64,000 bases of DNA from Paenibacillus physcomitrellae (GCF_002240225.1 NZ_CP022584.1:1550001-1614000), one strand, 5' to 3'; counted from the stretch's first letter, positions 36,525-47,270 are shown. Numbers and translations: made by a program. Notes: generated from the letters alone by a model not told the origin.

Positions 36525-37598
36525 ATGGAACAGAAAACACTTGAATTATTTAAACAGCTGACAGAGTTCCCGTCCGTATCGGGGTTTGAGCGCGAGCTTC
36601 GGGGTTTTGTCAAAAACAAATTGTCAGCCTATACCGAAGAATTTGTTCAGGATCGTCTGGGCAGCTTGTTCGGCGTGCTGCGCGGTGACGAAAGCGGACC
36701 AAAGGTTATGGTTGCCGGTCATATGGACGAGGTCGGATTTATGGTTTCCGGCATCAGCGACAAAGGCATGATCTCCTTCCAACCGCTTGGCGGCTGGTGG
36801 AGCCAGACGATTCTGGCCCAAAGACTTCAGGTTATTACCCCTAACGGTCCGGTGAACGGCGTGGTAGGCTCGATTCCGACTCACCTGCTCGATGAATCGC
36901 AGCGCAACAAACCAGTCGACATCAAGTCCATGTATCTGGACGTTGGCGCGGACAGCCGTGAAGAGGCCGAAAGCTTTGGCATCAAAATCGGTATGCAGAT
37001 CGTGCCGGTATGCGAATTCACACCGCTGTCCAATCCGAAGAAAATCATGGCCAAAGCCTGGGACAACCGCTACGGTGTCGGTTTGGCTATCGAATTGATG
37101 GAGAACCTACATAAGGAAAAATTGCCAAACGTGCTTTACGCCGGCGCCACTGTTCAGGAAGAGCTCGGCCTCAGAGGCGCACGCACAGCAGCGAACCTGA
37201 TTCAGCCGGATATCTTTTTTGCTTTGGACGCCAGCCCGGCCAACGACATGACCGGAGATCGTCAAGCTTTCGGCCGTTTGGGCGACGGCGCTTTGCTGCG
37301 CATCTTTGATCCGGGTATGCTGACGCACCGCGGTATGGTCGAATACGTGGAGGATACAGCCTCCACCCACAAGATCAAATACCAGTATTTCATTTCCAAA
37401 GGCGGCACCGATGCGGGACAGGTTCATCTGAGCGGTATCGGCGTTCCATCAGCCGTGATTGGCATCTGCTCGCGTTACATCCACACCTCTTCTTCGATCA
37501 TCCACACGGATGATTACGCGGCAGCTAAAGAGCTGATTACGAAGCTGGTGCGCGGTCTTGACCGCACTACGCTGAACACGATTCTGGAGCGTGCTTGA
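36525..37598 (+). CDS. M42-family metalloaminopeptidase (glutamyl aminopeptidase/endoglucanase-like)
   Basis: A 357-residue M42 protein with metal and catalytic motifs [10 protein letters not shown] (near 64-73), AWDNRYGVG (near 178), [10 protein letters not shown] (near 209) and DASPANDM. The C-terminal His site is in [10 protein letters not shown]. Such enzymes are cytosolic dodecameric TET-type aminopeptidases; some were once annotated as endoglucanase. GGAG is 13 nt upstream of ATG 36525, rather far. It is monocistronic with its own terminator. Confidence 0.93.
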   Translation: MEQKTLELFKQLTEFPSVSGFERELRGFVKNKLSAYTEEFVQDRLGSLFGVLRGDESGPKVMVAGHMDEVGFMVSGISDKGMISFQPLGGWWSQTILAQRLQVITPNGPVNGVVGSIPTHLLDESQRNKPVDIKSMYLDVGADSREEAESFGIKIGMQIVPVCEFTPLSNPKKIMAKAWDNRYGVGLAIELMENLHKEKLPNVLYAGATVQEELGLRGARTAANLIQPDIFFALDASPANDMTGDRQAFGRLGDGALLRIFDPGMLTHRGMVEYVEDTASTHKIKYQYFISKGGTDAGQVHLSGIGVPSAVIGICSRYIHTSSSIIHTDDYAAAKELITKLVRGLDRTTLNTILERA

Positions 37599-37676
37599 TC
37601 TATAGCGTGCTTGATCTGCAACGAACCCCATTTTCGCAAACCTAATCTAATATATAGAAGGTTTATAAAAATAATG

Positions 37677-37711
37677 GCAGCCGGCAGGGATACCCCGCCG
37701 GCTGCCTTTTT
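37677..37711 (+). terminator. Terminator of the M42 peptidase gene
   Basis: GGCAGCCGGC, 9-nt loop, GCCGGCTGCC, then a T-run. A 10-bp perfect stem between two convergent genes. Confidence 0.9.
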
Positions 37712-37731
37712 CTACGCGGACTGCAGCCCAT

Positions 37732-38715
37732 TTAAGGCTGCTGCTCCATCACCAGCTGGAAGGACGGCCAGTCTTTCCAGAGATTTGTTCTCGCCCAATC
37801 GATATGGCCCTCGTTATCAAACTGCCGAAATACGCACTCAATATGAAAAATAAGATTCAAATACATATCGTACATCCGCTTCCGCTTCACACTTCCCGGC
37901 GTTTCCGGCAGAGGCCCGTAGCCCTCCAGAAAAGCCTGCGAGTCTACAATCGAGCGGAAATAATATTCCATAAGCGGATCGCCCCATAAAGCCCGCTCAC
38001 AGTCGATAATGCCCGTAATCCGCCCATCGTCCACAAACACGTTACCGTCCCACAAGTCCCAGTGGACCAAACGAGGTTCTTTTACTTCGGAGAGGCTGGC
38101 CCGTCCCCGCTCAAAAGTTCTGCGGATCTCATCCGCTTCGGCTGGAAGCTCGCACCCCACATCCGCCGCGTCAAGCAGCAAACCTTCGACCATGTTCAGG
38201 AAACATTCGGCCCAATCGCCGCTCCGGGATTCCGGATTCGCCAAATAACCGAATTGAGTGCCGGCAATACCGTTGATTGCTCTATTGATCCGTCCCAGCT
38301 CTCGCTGCACCTGCTCGGCCTGCTCCCGTGGAAGCTGTTCCTTTATTTTATTAAACGGTTCGCCCGTCAGACACTCCATTACAAAATATTCGCTTAGAGC
38401 CAGCGTCCGGCTTGGATCATACCCGTAGACTTCAGGAACGGGCACTCCAGCCTCACGGAGCTTTAACAGCGCTTTCACTTCAGCGTTCATCATATTTCGC
38501 TCATAGCGCATGCAGTGTGCGCCTTGAGGAGGCCCGACCTTCAGGATCACCGTCTTCCCCTCCCGGCTTGAACGCAGGGTAATCCGGTAGGCCGCGTTAA
38601 ACCAACCGTCCTCCAGCTCCTGGGAGTGGTGTATAACCGTCTGCTCGTCAAAAATATGCCTAATCAGCTTCTGCAGCTGCTCCTCAGTCAGTTCTGCTTT
38701 TGTTGCGCTCTTCAT
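37732..38715 (-). CDS. APH-fold phosphotransferase (aminoglycoside/choline kinase-like)
   Basis: A 327-residue protein with kinase-like features: VILKVGPP (ATP Lys near 56), catalytic loop HWDLWDGNVFVDD (near 218-230) and metal motif IDCE. The YFVMECLTGEPF hinge fits the APH superfamily. GGAGGAGTTAGC precedes the ATG. The family covers aminoglycoside, macrolide, homoserine, fructosamine and unknown small-molecule kinases; nothing in the context points to resistance. It converges on the M42 gene. Confidence 0.85.
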   Translation of the reverse strand: MKSATKAELTEEQLQKLIRHIFDEQTVIHHSQELEDGWFNAAYRITLRSSREGKTVILKVGPPQGAHCMRYERNMMNAEVKALLKLREAGVPVPEVYGYDPSRTLALSEYFVMECLTGEPFNKIKEQLPREQAEQVQRELGRINRAINGIAGTQFGYLANPESRSGDWAECFLNMVEGLLLDAADVGCELPAEADEIRRTFERGRASLSEVKEPRLVHWDLWDGNVFVDDGRITGIIDCERALWGDPLMEYYFRSIVDSQAFLEGYGPLPETPGSVKRKRMYDMYLNLIFHIECVFRQFDNEGHIDWARTNLWKDWPSFQLVMEQQP

Positions 38716-38741
38716 GCTAACTCCTCCGTCTCTTTCGGAAA

Positions 38742-38787
38742 CAAGAAAACCGCCAGATGAGCAACATTCTTCATGCTGGCGGTTTCC
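38742..38787 (-). terminator. Terminator downstream of the GH42 gene
   Basis: AAACCGCCAG and TGGCGGTTT form a stem with partly paired interior, followed on the minus strand by TCTTGTTT. It also faces the APH-like gene leader. Confidence 0.65.
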
Positions 38788-38893
38788 TCCCCTGTCTTCT
38801 TAACGAATACTATATAAGAAGAGCTGGGAAATGAAAATGCTTTCTTTTGAGTTTTTTGCTTCGCTATCGTCCTAATTCTGTTCCGGTAACGGC

Positions 38894-40921
38894 CTAGAGC
38901 TGTTCCAAAATCAACACGCCGCGTCCCGGGATGGTGGTTGTTCCTGCCAGTTCGGCATCACTGAGCAGCTCCTTAAATTTGTTCCCGCCCAGTTCGAGCT
39001 CGGAAGCTTCCGCGTTATGGTTGAGGACGAACAGGAAACTTCGTCCGTCTTTATAACGTTCAGCCGTTTCCACGCCTTCCGGTGTGACTAGCAGCGGCTG
39101 GATGCCAGCTTCTTCGCAGAGATTGGCCAGGAAGCCTTTCATAAAGGACTCATCCGGGCTGCTAGCCACATAATAAGCTTGGCCTTTACCGAATTTATTG
39201 CGGGTCAGCACCGGCATACCTTGATAGAAATCCTGGCCGTATTCCGCCAGCACCTCTGCGCCTTCCGCATGCACCAGATCGCACAGCAGGCCGCATTCGT
39301 AGCTGTCTTTCAGGCCTCCCCACTGCTGCTTCATCACAATCTCGTTGCGCTGATCCGGGAACAAAGCGTCGATCTCTTCGGCCCAGATGCCGAGTACCTT
39401 ACGCAGCTCTCCAGGGTAACCGCCCAATGTCACGATGTCGTTCTCATTTACGATTCCGCTGAAGAAGGTCGTCACGAAGGTGCCCCCTGCTTCCGTAAAC
39501 CGTTCCACCTTATCTGCGAAACCGGCCTTCACCATATACATGACAGGCGCGATGACCAGATCATATTTGGAAAAATCCTCCTCCACCCCGATCATGTCGG
39601 TCTGGATGTTCAGATCAAACAAAGCGTGGTAGAACTTATGCACTTCCTTAACATAGTCGAGGGCGACGGAAGGCCCGCTTGTCAGATCGGTTGCCCAGCG
39701 GTTCTCCCAGTCATAGACGATCCCTACTTTGGCCCGGCTTCGGGCATCCAGCAGCGTGTCACCCAATTGCTGCAGCTCATGGCCCAGCTCCGCGCATTCG
39801 CGGAATACACGGGTATTCTCATGGCCCACGTGTTCAATAACCGCACCATGGTATTTCTCGCAGGCGCCGACCGAACGGCGCAGCTGGAAGAACAGCACCG
39901 TATCCGCGCCACGGGCCACCGCCTGATAACTCCAGAGGCGCATCACGCCAGGGCGTTTCAGCGAGTTGTACGCCTGCCAGTTCTGCTGGCTTGGCGTCTG
40001 CTCCATCAGCATAAACGGCTGGCCGCTCTTCAGCCCGCGCATCAGGTCGTGGGTCATGGCCGTGAAGCTGACCGGGGTATCCAGCGCCGGATAGTTGTCC
40101 CAGGACACGACGTCCAGATATTTGGCCCACTCGAAATAGTCCAGCTCCGGATAGAAGCCCATCAGGTTCGTCGTTACGGGAATATCCGGCGTATGCTTTT
40201 TGATGGCGTCATACTCCAATCTGTAGCACTCCAGAATACTCTGCGACATAAAGCGGCGGTAATCGAGGGACATCCCCTGGAAGTTGCTCCGGTTGTGGCC
40301 CCATTCTTCGCTCAGCTCGCTAGGCGGAATAATCTCTTCCCAATCGTAGAAGGTATGCCCCCAGAACCGGGTATTCCACGCTTTGTTCACGGCGTCCAGC
40401 GTTCCGTATTTCTTTTGCAGCCAGACGCGGAATTCAGCTGCGCAGTTCTCACAGTAGCACATGCCGCTGTATTCGTTGGATACGTGCCAAATCAGCAGGG
40501 CAGGGTGTTTCTTGTAGCGTTCCGCCAGCTTGCCGGCGATCGCTTCCGAATATTTACGGTAGGTCGGCGAATTTGGACAGGAATTGTGGCGCCCGCCGAA
40601 CTGGCGTTTATGCCCGCTTTTGTCTACCCGGCGTACATCCGGGTATTGTCTGGCCATCCAGGCCGGATGCGCGCCTGTGCTCGTTGCGAGGCAGACATAA
40701 GTACCGCTTTGGTGCAAACGGTCCATCTGCTCATCGAGCCAGGCAAAGTCATATTCATGTTCGCTGGGCTGATTCAGCGCCCAGGAGAAGACGTTAATTG
40801 TGGCGACATCGATGCCCGAAAGCTTAAACATTCTTTCGTCTTCCTTCCAGACCTCCGGTTCCCACTGTTCCGGGTTATAATCGCCGCCGTACCAGATTTT
40901 AGGCAGTTTGGAATTGATCAT
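38894..40921 (-). CDS. GH42 beta-galactosidase (intracellular)
   Basis: A 675-residue protein from ATG 40921 (GTG 40933 would add 4 residues). GH42 marks: YGGDYNPEQW at the N-terminus, acid/base Glu in WHVSNEYSG (near 150), the Cys zinc cluster CYCENC right after it, and nucleophile Glu in LMEQTPSQQNW (near 310). There is no signal peptide, so it acts on imported oligosaccharides. It is divergent from an AraC regulator with a cre-like site between. In context it is proposed to remove Gal from xyloglucan side chains; lactose or pectic galactan products are alternatives. Confidence 0.95.
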   Translation of the reverse strand: MINSKLPKIWYGGDYNPEQWEPEVWKEDERMFKLSGIDVATINVFSWALNQPSEHEYDFAWLDEQMDRLHQSGTYVCLATSTGAHPAWMARQYPDVRRVDKSGHKRQFGGRHNSCPNSPTYRKYSEAIAGKLAERYKKHPALLIWHVSNEYSGMCYCENCAAEFRVWLQKKYGTLDAVNKAWNTRFWGHTFYDWEEIIPPSELSEEWGHNRSNFQGMSLDYRRFMSQSILECYRLEYDAIKKHTPDIPVTTNLMGFYPELDYFEWAKYLDVVSWDNYPALDTPVSFTAMTHDLMRGLKSGQPFMLMEQTPSQQNWQAYNSLKRPGVMRLWSYQAVARGADTVLFFQLRRSVGACEKYHGAVIEHVGHENTRVFRECAELGHELQQLGDTLLDARSRAKVGIVYDWENRWATDLTSGPSVALDYVKEVHKFYHALFDLNIQTDMIGVEEDFSKYDLVIAPVMYMVKAGFADKVERFTEAGGTFVTTFFSGIVNENDIVTLGGYPGELRKVLGIWAEEIDALFPDQRNEIVMKQQWGGLKDSYECGLLCDLVHAEGAEVLAEYGQDFYQGMPVLTRNKFGKGQAYYVASSPDESFMKGFLANLCEEAGIQPLLVTPEGVETAERYKDGRSFLFVLNHNAEASELELGGNKFKELLSDAELAGTTTIPGRGVLILEQL

Positions 40922-40963
40922 TTTGCGCTGCACATCCTTTTATATATAATTATATTATCATTG

Positions 40964-40977
40964 TAATACCGCTTTCA
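40964..40977 (-). promoter_or_regulatory. cre-like CcpA site between GH42 and araC-type genes
   Basis: TGAAAGCGGTATTA on the minus strand matches 12 of 14 positions of the Bacillus cre consensus TGWAARCGYTWNCW. It lies 43 nt upstream of the GH42 start. Confidence 0.5.
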
Positions 40978-41044
40978 TCGGCTTTAAATATAAGATAATG
41001 GAGATTCGATATAAGAATATGGAAACCAAATAGAAATTGAGGTT

Positions 41045-41887
41045 ATGAAGGTCATGAATACGCAAATTCACCGCAGATTCGTCTTCACGCCGGCCGGGGA
41101 ACAGTCCCTCCCTCTCCAGGTAGAGAGTGCCGGCTTTAATCCCAGTCAGGAGGAAATCGTCCGCACCTCAGGTTATCCGCTGTACCACTGGATTCAGACC
41201 GTGGAAGGCGAAGGACTGCTCACGATGGGGCAAAGTAATTACCTCCTGCCTCCAAACAGCGGAATGCTGCTGTTCCCAGACGAAGCTCATCGCTATCGCG
41301 CAGAAGATTCCCCATGGAGTACTTTATATCTGACCTTTGGCGGCCCGGCGGCGGCCGAAATCGTTCATGCGTTTGGCATCCGCGAATCGGCCTTTTTCAG
41401 CTGGGAGCCTGACGCCGGACTGCCCGGATTGCTTTGGGCTATGCTGGAGCGGCTTGAATCCGGAGAAGACACCTTTGGCCTGGAAGCTTCCTCCGATACT
41501 TACCGCTTTGTCGGCCTGCTCAGCAAATTTGGTGCTCTACACCATAACAAAGCCATTACCCGCAACCTTGAGAAGCTGCAGCCCCTGCTTAGATGGATGG
41601 ATGACCAGCTTGCCAGCCCCGAGGTTGGACTTGCCGATTTCGGCGCAGTGCTGGGTGTCTCGGGGCGGCATTTAAACAGCCTGTTCCGCGAAACCTTTGG
41701 CGTTTCGCCTTATGCCTATTTCCTTCAGGTAAGGCTGCGCAAAGCTAAAGAACTGCTTGCCGCAAGCCGCGGAAGCACGATCAGTGAAGTCGCCCGAGCC
41801 ACAGGCTTCCGCGATCCCAGCCACTTCGTCGCTACCTTCCGGAAGACCGCCGGCATGACGCCCGATCAGTTCCGGAAGCTGCATTAA
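41045..41887 (+). CDS. AraC-family transcriptional regulator
   Basis: A 280-residue protein (an in-frame ATG at 41054 is possible). The N-terminal cupin-type sensing domain (about 20-160) has [22 protein letters not shown] strands. The C-terminal double helix-turn-helix (about 185-280) ends with [24 protein letters not shown]. It is divergent from GH42 and converges on GH95, overlapping it by 4 nt, so it probably controls GH42 in response to a sugar. Confidence 0.9.
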   Translation: MKVMNTQIHRRFVFTPAGEQSLPLQVESAGFNPSQEEIVRTSGYPLYHWIQTVEGEGLLTMGQSNYLLPPNSGMLLFPDEAHRYRAEDSPWSTLYLTFGGPAAAEIVHAFGIRESAFFSWEPDAGLPGLLWAMLERLESGEDTFGLEASSDTYRFVGLLSKFGALHHNKAITRNLEKLQPLLRWMDDQLASPEVGLADFGAVLGVSGRHLNSLFRETFGVSPYAYFLQVRLRKAKELLAASRGSTISEVARATGFRDPSHFVATFRKTAGMTPDQFRKLH

Positions 41888-44328
41888 ACAGCTTTGATCC
41901 AATACGTATATCCGGCTTCAACTTCAAAGCGATATTCCCAAACAGGCTCCCGCCCATTCGCCGAATCATCGGTAACATTCGGAAGGTTTGTCTCCGCATG
42001 TGAAACAGACCGGCTTCCCTTCTCTTCGGAAGAACCCGTCAATGTGGCGGTTATTGTTAAAGCTTCGCGGCTGCGAAGGCAGCAGGTTCCGGTCTGCGAA
42101 GATTCAATGGCCGCAGAAGTCAGCCTGCCATCCGCCCATTCCAGCGCAGCCGTATAGCCGCCCCGCGCTCGCAGGCCGGCAGCGCAGCCCTGCTCCCAGG
42201 CCTGCGGCAGGGCTGGGAGCAGATCAAGGCAGCCTCCATGGCTCTGCAGCAGCATTTCGGCCATGCCCGCGCCGCCCCCAAAGTTGCCGTCTATCTGAAA
42301 CGGGGGATGCTCATCGAATAAGTTCGGATAAGTAGAACGCGATAGCAGCGTTCTAAGGAAGCCGTACGCCTGCTCACCGCCCTTCAGCCTGGCGTACAGA
42401 TTGATCAGCCAGGCGCAGCTCCAGCCCGTATGACCGCCTCCCCGGGCAACCCGGCTGTCCAGCGACCGCCGGGCCGCTGCAGCAAGTTCCGGCGTTGTCT
42501 CCGGCGTGATCAATTCGCCTGGATACAGGCCATAAAGATGCGATACATGCCGATGCCCCGGTTCAGCCTCCGCAAAATCTTCGCTCCATTCCCGCAGACG
42601 GCCGTCCGGGCCGATGCCGGGAATAGCCAAGCGTCCCGCCGCCTGCCGGATCTCCTCCAGCCACGCCTCACGAATTCCTAAAATCTCCGCCGCTTGCTGA
42701 CAAGCGCCAAACAGCTCGTTAATCAAGGCCATGTCCATCGTCGTTCCGGACGATACGCTGCAAGCCTCACCGTCCCGGGTCAGAAATTTATTCTCGGGCG
42801 AAGTTGAAGGCGCCGTTGTCAATTGCCCGTCCGGTCCTTCGATCAGCCAATCCAGCGCGAACAACGCCGCCCCCTGCATCAACGGGAAAGCCGTAGTACG
42901 TAAATAGTCTTCATCCGGCTGAAACTGATAATGCTCCCACAGATGACGGCAGAGCCAAATCCCGCCCATCGGCCAGAAAGCCCAGCTCGAGTCGCCGTCC
43001 GAAGGACCGGAAGACCGCCAGAGATCCACATTATGGTGCGTCGTCCAGCCTTGAGCTCCATATTGGATCAGGGCCGTCCTCGCTCCGGTCACGCTGAGAT
43101 CCTGAATCAGGTCCAGCAACGGCTCGTGGCATTCGCTCAAATTGGCGGTTTCCGCAAGCCAATAATTCATTTCCGTATTAATATTGGTCGTATAATTGCT
43201 GTTCCATGGGGGCTGCACATGGGGATTCCAAATGCCCTGCAAATTGGCCGCCTGCGTGCCCGGTCTTGAACTGCCCATCAGCAGGTAACGCCCATATTGA
43301 AAATAAAGCGCCTCCAGCTGCGGGTCCCTGCCGCCTTCGCGATAACGGGCAAGCCGCTCATCCGTGGGCAGCCGCTCCGCTTCCGGGTGCGAGCCCAGCT
43401 CCAGCGTTACCCGGCGGAACAACCGGCGGTGGTCTTCCAGATGACGCTGCAGCAGCACATCCTCTCTCAGCTCCGCTGCACTTCGCAGTGTTTCGGCATT
43501 CCGCAGCGTCCATTCCGGATTCTCGCCGGGCGCACGGTCAAACCCGGCAAAGCTGGTTTCGGCAGCAAGCAGCAGCGTCACTTTCGAGGCTCCGGCGACA
43601 TAAAGAGTTCCATCCCCGGTCACCTCGGCCGTCCCTGCGTCCAGAACGGCCTGCACCCGGACCTCAAAAGATATGCCTACTCCCTCTTCGTACAGCACCG
43701 ATTGAGGATGGTTCCCGAAATAGTTATCGGCTATATGGCTGGGGGCCTTGCCGGTCATCAGCAAGTGACCTCCAGCCCCCTTCCGGCAGCTATACATTAA
43801 CGGTGAATCAAGCAGCACACTTAGATCAAATGGCTGCCCGTCTCCTGTCTCCAACCGCACAATCATTACTTGATCTACCGCGCTGACAAACGCTTCACGG
43901 GTGTAACATCTTCCGTTCAACTCATACACCGTTCTGGCGATTCCGCTGTCCAGATCCAGTTCCCTGGAATAAACTGCACCAGGCTGAATTTCGCCGGCAG
44001 CCTCCGGATGCTCCAGATGCAAATGGCCAACCGGCAGATAGGATTCCGTACGCCCGCCCAGCATGTGGCGGTTCATCAGCTCTTCCGCCTGTTTATATTC
44101 CCCGGAGAAAATCAGCTCCCGCGCCTGCTTTAAATAGCGGATCGCTTCATAATTCGCTTGATCCCGCGGGAATCCCGACCAGAGCGTATCTTCGTTCAGC
44201 GCAATCTTTTCTTGGGCCGTCCCTCCGTATACCATCCCGCCGATCCGTCCGTTGCCGACAGGCAGCGCTTCTTCCCAGCAGGAAGCGGGCCGGTTATAAT
44301 AAAGCTTCCATTCCTGATTGTGTGCCAT
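41884..44328 (-). CDS. GH95 alpha-L-fucosidase (1,2-alpha-L-fucosidase type)
   Basis: An 814-residue protein. It starts with the GH95 N-terminal domain ([19 protein letters not shown]), then the (alpha/alpha)6 barrel with [32 protein letters not shown] motifs (near 375-400), [15 protein letters not shown] and a GGHTGWS stretch. The paired Asn residues in NSNYTTNIN match the activating Asn of this inverting family. No signal peptide is seen. The family cleaves terminal alpha-1,2-Fuc on Gal, as in xyloglucan or 2'-fucosyllactose; a few members are L-galactosidases. Confidence 0.93.
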   Translation of the reverse strand: MAHNQEWKLYYNRPASCWEEALPVGNGRIGGMVYGGTAQEKIALNEDTLWSGFPRDQANYEAIRYLKQARELIFSGEYKQAEELMNRHMLGGRTESYLPVGHLHLEHPEAAGEIQPGAVYSRELDLDSGIARTVYELNGRCYTREAFVSAVDQVMIVRLETGDGQPFDLSVLLDSPLMYSCRKGAGGHLLMTGKAPSHIADNYFGNHPQSVLYEEGVGISFEVRVQAVLDAGTAEVTGDGTLYVAGASKVTLLLAAETSFAGFDRAPGENPEWTLRNAETLRSAAELREDVLLQRHLEDHRRLFRRVTLELGSHPEAERLPTDERLARYREGGRDPQLEALYFQYGRYLLMGSSRPGTQAANLQGIWNPHVQPPWNSNYTTNINTEMNYWLAETANLSECHEPLLDLIQDLSVTGARTALIQYGAQGWTTHHNVDLWRSSGPSDGDSSWAFWPMGGIWLCRHLWEHYQFQPDEDYLRTTAFPLMQGAALFALDWLIEGPDGQLTTAPSTSPENKFLTRDGEACSVSSGTTMDMALINELFGACQQAAEILGIREAWLEEIRQAAGRLAIPGIGPDGRLREWSEDFAEAEPGHRHVSHLYGLYPGELITPETTPELAAAARRSLDSRVARGGGHTGWSCAWLINLYARLKGGEQAYGFLRTLLSRSTYPNLFDEHPPFQIDGNFGGGAGMAEMLLQSHGGCLDLLPALPQAWEQGCAAGLRARGGYTAALEWADGRLTSAAIESSQTGTCCLRSREALTITATLTGSSEEKGSRSVSHAETNLPNVTDDSANGREPVWEYRFEVEAGYTYWIKAV

Positions 44329-44364
44329 AGGAATTGTCTCACTCCTATCCTCTTTTAGCTGCAG

Positions 44365-44394
44365 TAAAAGCCCGAACCAGAGGAACGGGCCTTT
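44365..44394 (-). terminator. Terminator between the solute-binding protein and GH95 genes
   Basis: GCCCG and CGGGC flank an 11-nt loop, followed by TTTT on the minus strand. It is short, so partial read-through to GH95 is likely. Confidence 0.6.
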
Positions 44395-44461
44395 ACTGAG
44401 CGTTTTTAATTTGATGAATCTTTAACCTTTAAACTTTAAACTTTAGATATACCAGTGCCGA

Positions 44462-46183
44462 TTATTGAACGTCTTTACCGGTAAAGAGAGAAACTCTCGC
44501 TTTCACAAGCTCGGTATATTCCGCTTCCATCTGCTCGGCGCCGGCTTTATTCAGATCGGCGATAAAGCTATCGTAAACTTTGTCAAAGTCAGCCGGCTTA
44601 GCCAATACCGCTTCCGGAATCCGTTTACGGATGATATCCTGCGTTTTCTGGTAAATCACCTGATAGTCGCCATCCGTAGGCACCGGCATATTGTAAAGGG
44701 CGCCCCACTCTTTGACAGGCAGATCTTTTTCACTTGGGAACAGATCTTTCCAGGTTGTTGCGTTATAAGCTTTCAAAGCTGCTTTCTCCGGCTCGGAGTA
44801 GCTGGCTACGATTTGCTCTGGGAAGTTCGTCGTGTAGTAGTTGCCCGTAGAATCCTTCACTCCGTCGCCAAAGTTAGGACCAAATATCCGGTACAAGCCG
44901 ATGCCGGATTCTTTCGCAAAGTTGTTGGCATCGTTGACTTTTCTGTCCTGAATATCCTGAGGAATTACGCGTTGACCGTTTGCATCCACCGTGTAATGTT
45001 TACCTTCAATGCCCCAGTTTCTGAGTACCTGGCCTTCATCGGAAGCAAGCCAATCCATGAATTTGATGGCGCGCACAGGGTCTTTGCAAGCCGTTGTGAT
45101 GCTGATGCCGTAACCGTCAAGACCTGCGGATTGCAGTTCATGATCTTGTGTCGATCCGTCCAATTGAACCGGGAAATGCGCGTAAGTGTAATCGTTTTTG
45201 CCTGCTGTTTTCAAAGCATTTTCGGCATTTTGGTATTCCCATTCCTGAGAAATCAAGCCGAGTACACGGCCGCTGGAGATTTTGGCCTGATACTGGTCGT
45301 CTTTCTGTACAAACGTGTCTTTGTCCAGCAGTCCTTCGTTGTACATTTTGTTCAGCCAGCGGAAATATTCTTTCTCTTCCGGACGTTTGTAGTGAAGCAT
45401 AGCTTCATAGGTTTCCGGGTTCACGTAATATTCGCCGTCATCCGGAGCGCCTGTGGCGATAAACGCCGGGTTCGTTACGGTAATCATGATTTTCCAGTCG
45501 TCAGCGTTCAGCGTCAAAGGAATCGTAGGTTGACCGTCTGTAGTCGGGTGTTTAGCCACATAGTCCTTCAGCACTTTCTCGTAATCGTCCAGCGTTTTGA
45601 TTTCCGGATAACCGAGCTCCTCCAGAACACGAAGCTGCACTTCGAAACCGCCGGTCGCATCAAAATATTCGTTGTCGACACCTACGTTAGTTGGAATGGA
45701 ATAGATCGCTTCATCGTCATTGCTGTATTTCATACGGTTCATGCTGTCCTTCATCATCTCTTTGATGTGCGGCGCATATTTGTCGATCAAATCCGTCAGG
45801 TCAATCACCGCACCGGCATCAACGAGCTTGCCCAGCTCGCCTTTAGCAAAAATCAAATCCGGATATTGGCCGCTGGCCGCCATCAGGGCGATTTTACTTT
45901 GGCCGCCGCCGCTGCCCACATCGTATTCAGCATTAATCGTTACGCCTGTTTTGGCCGTAATTTCTTTCCCTACATCATCCTGCATGTTGTTCCAGTTCGG
46001 GCTGGTATCTGCACCAAAGAAACTGAAAGAAACCGGTGAGGTATCATCTGCGGAATTGGATGCGCTGCCTCCATTTGAAGAAGCATTGCCTGCATTGCTG
46101 TTATTTCCGCCTCCGCAGCCACTCAGCAAAAGTACGCCAGCCAGCGTCAGAACGGCAAGTGATTTTGAATTTCTCCACTTCAT
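44462..46183 (-). CDS. Extracellular sugar-binding lipoprotein of an LplA/YtcQ-type ABC importer
   Basis: A 573-residue protein with a lipobox LLSGC (Cys 23), a Gly/Asn/Ser spacer, then a family 1-like solute-binding fold. The size and features such as AALKAYNATTWKDLFPSEKDLP near the C-terminus match the LplA type found with LplB/LplC permeases. It should bind complex oligosaccharides at the cell surface. No ATPase gene is present; these systems usually share the MsmX ATPase. It has its own probable promoter. Confidence 0.92.
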   Translation of the reverse strand: MKWRNSKSLAVLTLAGVLLLSGCGGGNNSNAGNASSNGGSASNSADDTSPVSFSFFGADTSPNWNNMQDDVGKEITAKTGVTINAEYDVGSGGGQSKIALMAASGQYPDLIFAKGELGKLVDAGAVIDLTDLIDKYAPHIKEMMKDSMNRMKYSNDDEAIYSIPTNVGVDNEYFDATGGFEVQLRVLEELGYPEIKTLDDYEKVLKDYVAKHPTTDGQPTIPLTLNADDWKIMITVTNPAFIATGAPDDGEYYVNPETYEAMLHYKRPEEKEYFRWLNKMYNEGLLDKDTFVQKDDQYQAKISSGRVLGLISQEWEYQNAENALKTAGKNDYTYAHFPVQLDGSTQDHELQSAGLDGYGISITTACKDPVRAIKFMDWLASDEGQVLRNWGIEGKHYTVDANGQRVIPQDIQDRKVNDANNFAKESGIGLYRIFGPNFGDGVKDSTGNYYTTNFPEQIVASYSEPEKAALKAYNATTWKDLFPSEKDLPVKEWGALYNMPVPTDGDYQVIYQKTQDIIRKRIPEAVLAKPADFDKVYDSFIADLNKAGAEQMEAEYTELVKARVSLFTGKDVQ

Positions 46184-46203
46184 TCTACTTTCCCCCTAGA
46201 AAA

Positions 46204-46232
46204 ATTGTACGAAGCTTGTCATTCCTTGTCAC
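46204..46232 (-). promoter_or_regulatory. Internal sigma-A promoter for the binding-protein gene
   Basis: GTGACA and TACAAT are spaced by 17 nt on the minus strand, and the start codon is 20 nt beyond the -10. The -35 lies inside the decamer repeats. Confidence 0.5.
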
Positions 46233-46244
46233 ACCTTGTCATAC
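46215..46244. repeat. Three tandem 10-nt repeats overlapping a promoter
   Basis: CTTGTCATTC, CTTGTCACAC and CTTGTCATAC run in tandem, flanked by GAAGCTT on both sides (46211-46217 and 46248-46254). Spacing equals about one helical turn. The remainder of 46245-46352 holds a small AGGC-TGAT-GCCT hairpin and no gene. Confidence 0.8.
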
Positions 46245-46352
46245 CATGAAGCTTATATTGTACATCAGGCTGATGCCTGGACATACCTTTGTTTATACTC
46301 TGATTTCCTTCGCCACAGCCAATCCTTGCCTAGTTATCCATGCCTTAGCGGA

Positions 46353-47258
46353 TTAAGCCTTCACCGCACCCAGCGTCATCCCGCCTACGAAGTACTTTTG
46401 CAGGAACGGATAAACAATCAGAATGGGAAGGGTAACGACGATGGTGATGGCCATTTTAATCGATTCAGGTGAAACGTTAGCCATCTGGTTCGCCAGATCG
46501 TTGGCATTGGTCATCGCGCTGCCTTGATTCGTGCTGTCCAATATTTTCATCAGCTCGTATTGCAGCGTGGTCAAGCTAGGTTTGTTGCCGTTATAGAGAT
46601 AAGTATCAAACCAGGAGTTCCATTGGCCCACCGCCAGGAACAAAGCGATCGTGGCCAGCACCGGCTTGCACAGCGGCAGAATGATTTTGTAGTAGATCAC
46701 AAAATCATTAGCGCCGTCCAGTTTGGCCGATTCCTGCAGGGCATAAGGCAGGCCGTCGATGAAAGAGCGGATCACGAAGACGTTAAATGCGCTGACCATG
46801 CCGGGCAGGACATAGATGCCGAAGGTGCCGAGCAGGTGCAGGTCGCGCATCAGGATGTAGACCGGAACCATGCCGCCGGAGAAATACATCGTCATCGCCA
46901 GGAAGACCGATACGAAGCGGCGGCTCCGGAAATCCGGCCGGCTCAGCGTATAAGCCAGCATGGAAGAGCTGATCAGCCCGAGCAGGGTGCCGATGACCGT
47001 CCGCAGGATTGAAATTTTAAAACCTTGAACCAGTGAGGTATAACCAAAAATCGTTTTATAATTTTCCAGCGTAAATTCTCTAGGCCAGATGTAGATTCCG
47101 CCCCGGACCGTGTCGGTCGAATCGTTCAGCGAGATCGCCAGCACGTTCAGGAACGGATACAGCGTGACCACAAGCACCAGGCCGAGAAGGATGTAGTTGA
47201 TCACGTCAAACGTCCGCTCGCCTTTGGTTGCATTAAATGCCTTACTGCTGCTTGCCAT
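46353..47258 (-). CDS. LplC/YtcP-type ABC sugar permease
   Basis: ATG 47258 is chosen, with TAGGAGG 8 nt upstream. The 301-residue permease has six predicted membrane helices and the EAA loop ALQESAKLDGANDFVIYYKIILPL (about 190-212), which docks the ATPase. TLYPFLNVLAISLND near the N-terminus is typical of the LplC/YtcP group. It is 13 nt downstream of the partner permease gene. Confidence 0.93.
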   Translation of the reverse strand: MASSSKAFNATKGERTFDVINYILLGLVLVVTLYPFLNVLAISLNDSTDTVRGGIYIWPREFTLENYKTIFGYTSLVQGFKISILRTVIGTLLGLISSSMLAYTLSRPDFRSRRFVSVFLAMTMYFSGGMVPVYILMRDLHLLGTFGIYVLPGMVSAFNVFVIRSFIDGLPYALQESAKLDGANDFVIYYKIILPLCKPVLATIALFLAVGQWNSWFDTYLYNGNKPSLTTLQYELMKILDSTNQGSAMTNANDLANQMANVSPESIKMAITIVVTLPILIVYPFLQKYFVGGMTLGAVKA

Positions 47259-47270
47259 ACTGCCCACCTC

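Noticed and set aside
39179..40966. Long open frame antisense to GH42
   Set aside because: Low-complexity His/Arg/Val-rich translation typical of an antisense frame; the GH42 active site is intact on the other strand.
44465..46039. Long open frame antisense to the sugar-binding lipoprotein
   Set aside because: No RBS or domain; the minus-strand lipoprotein has a clear lipobox and fold.
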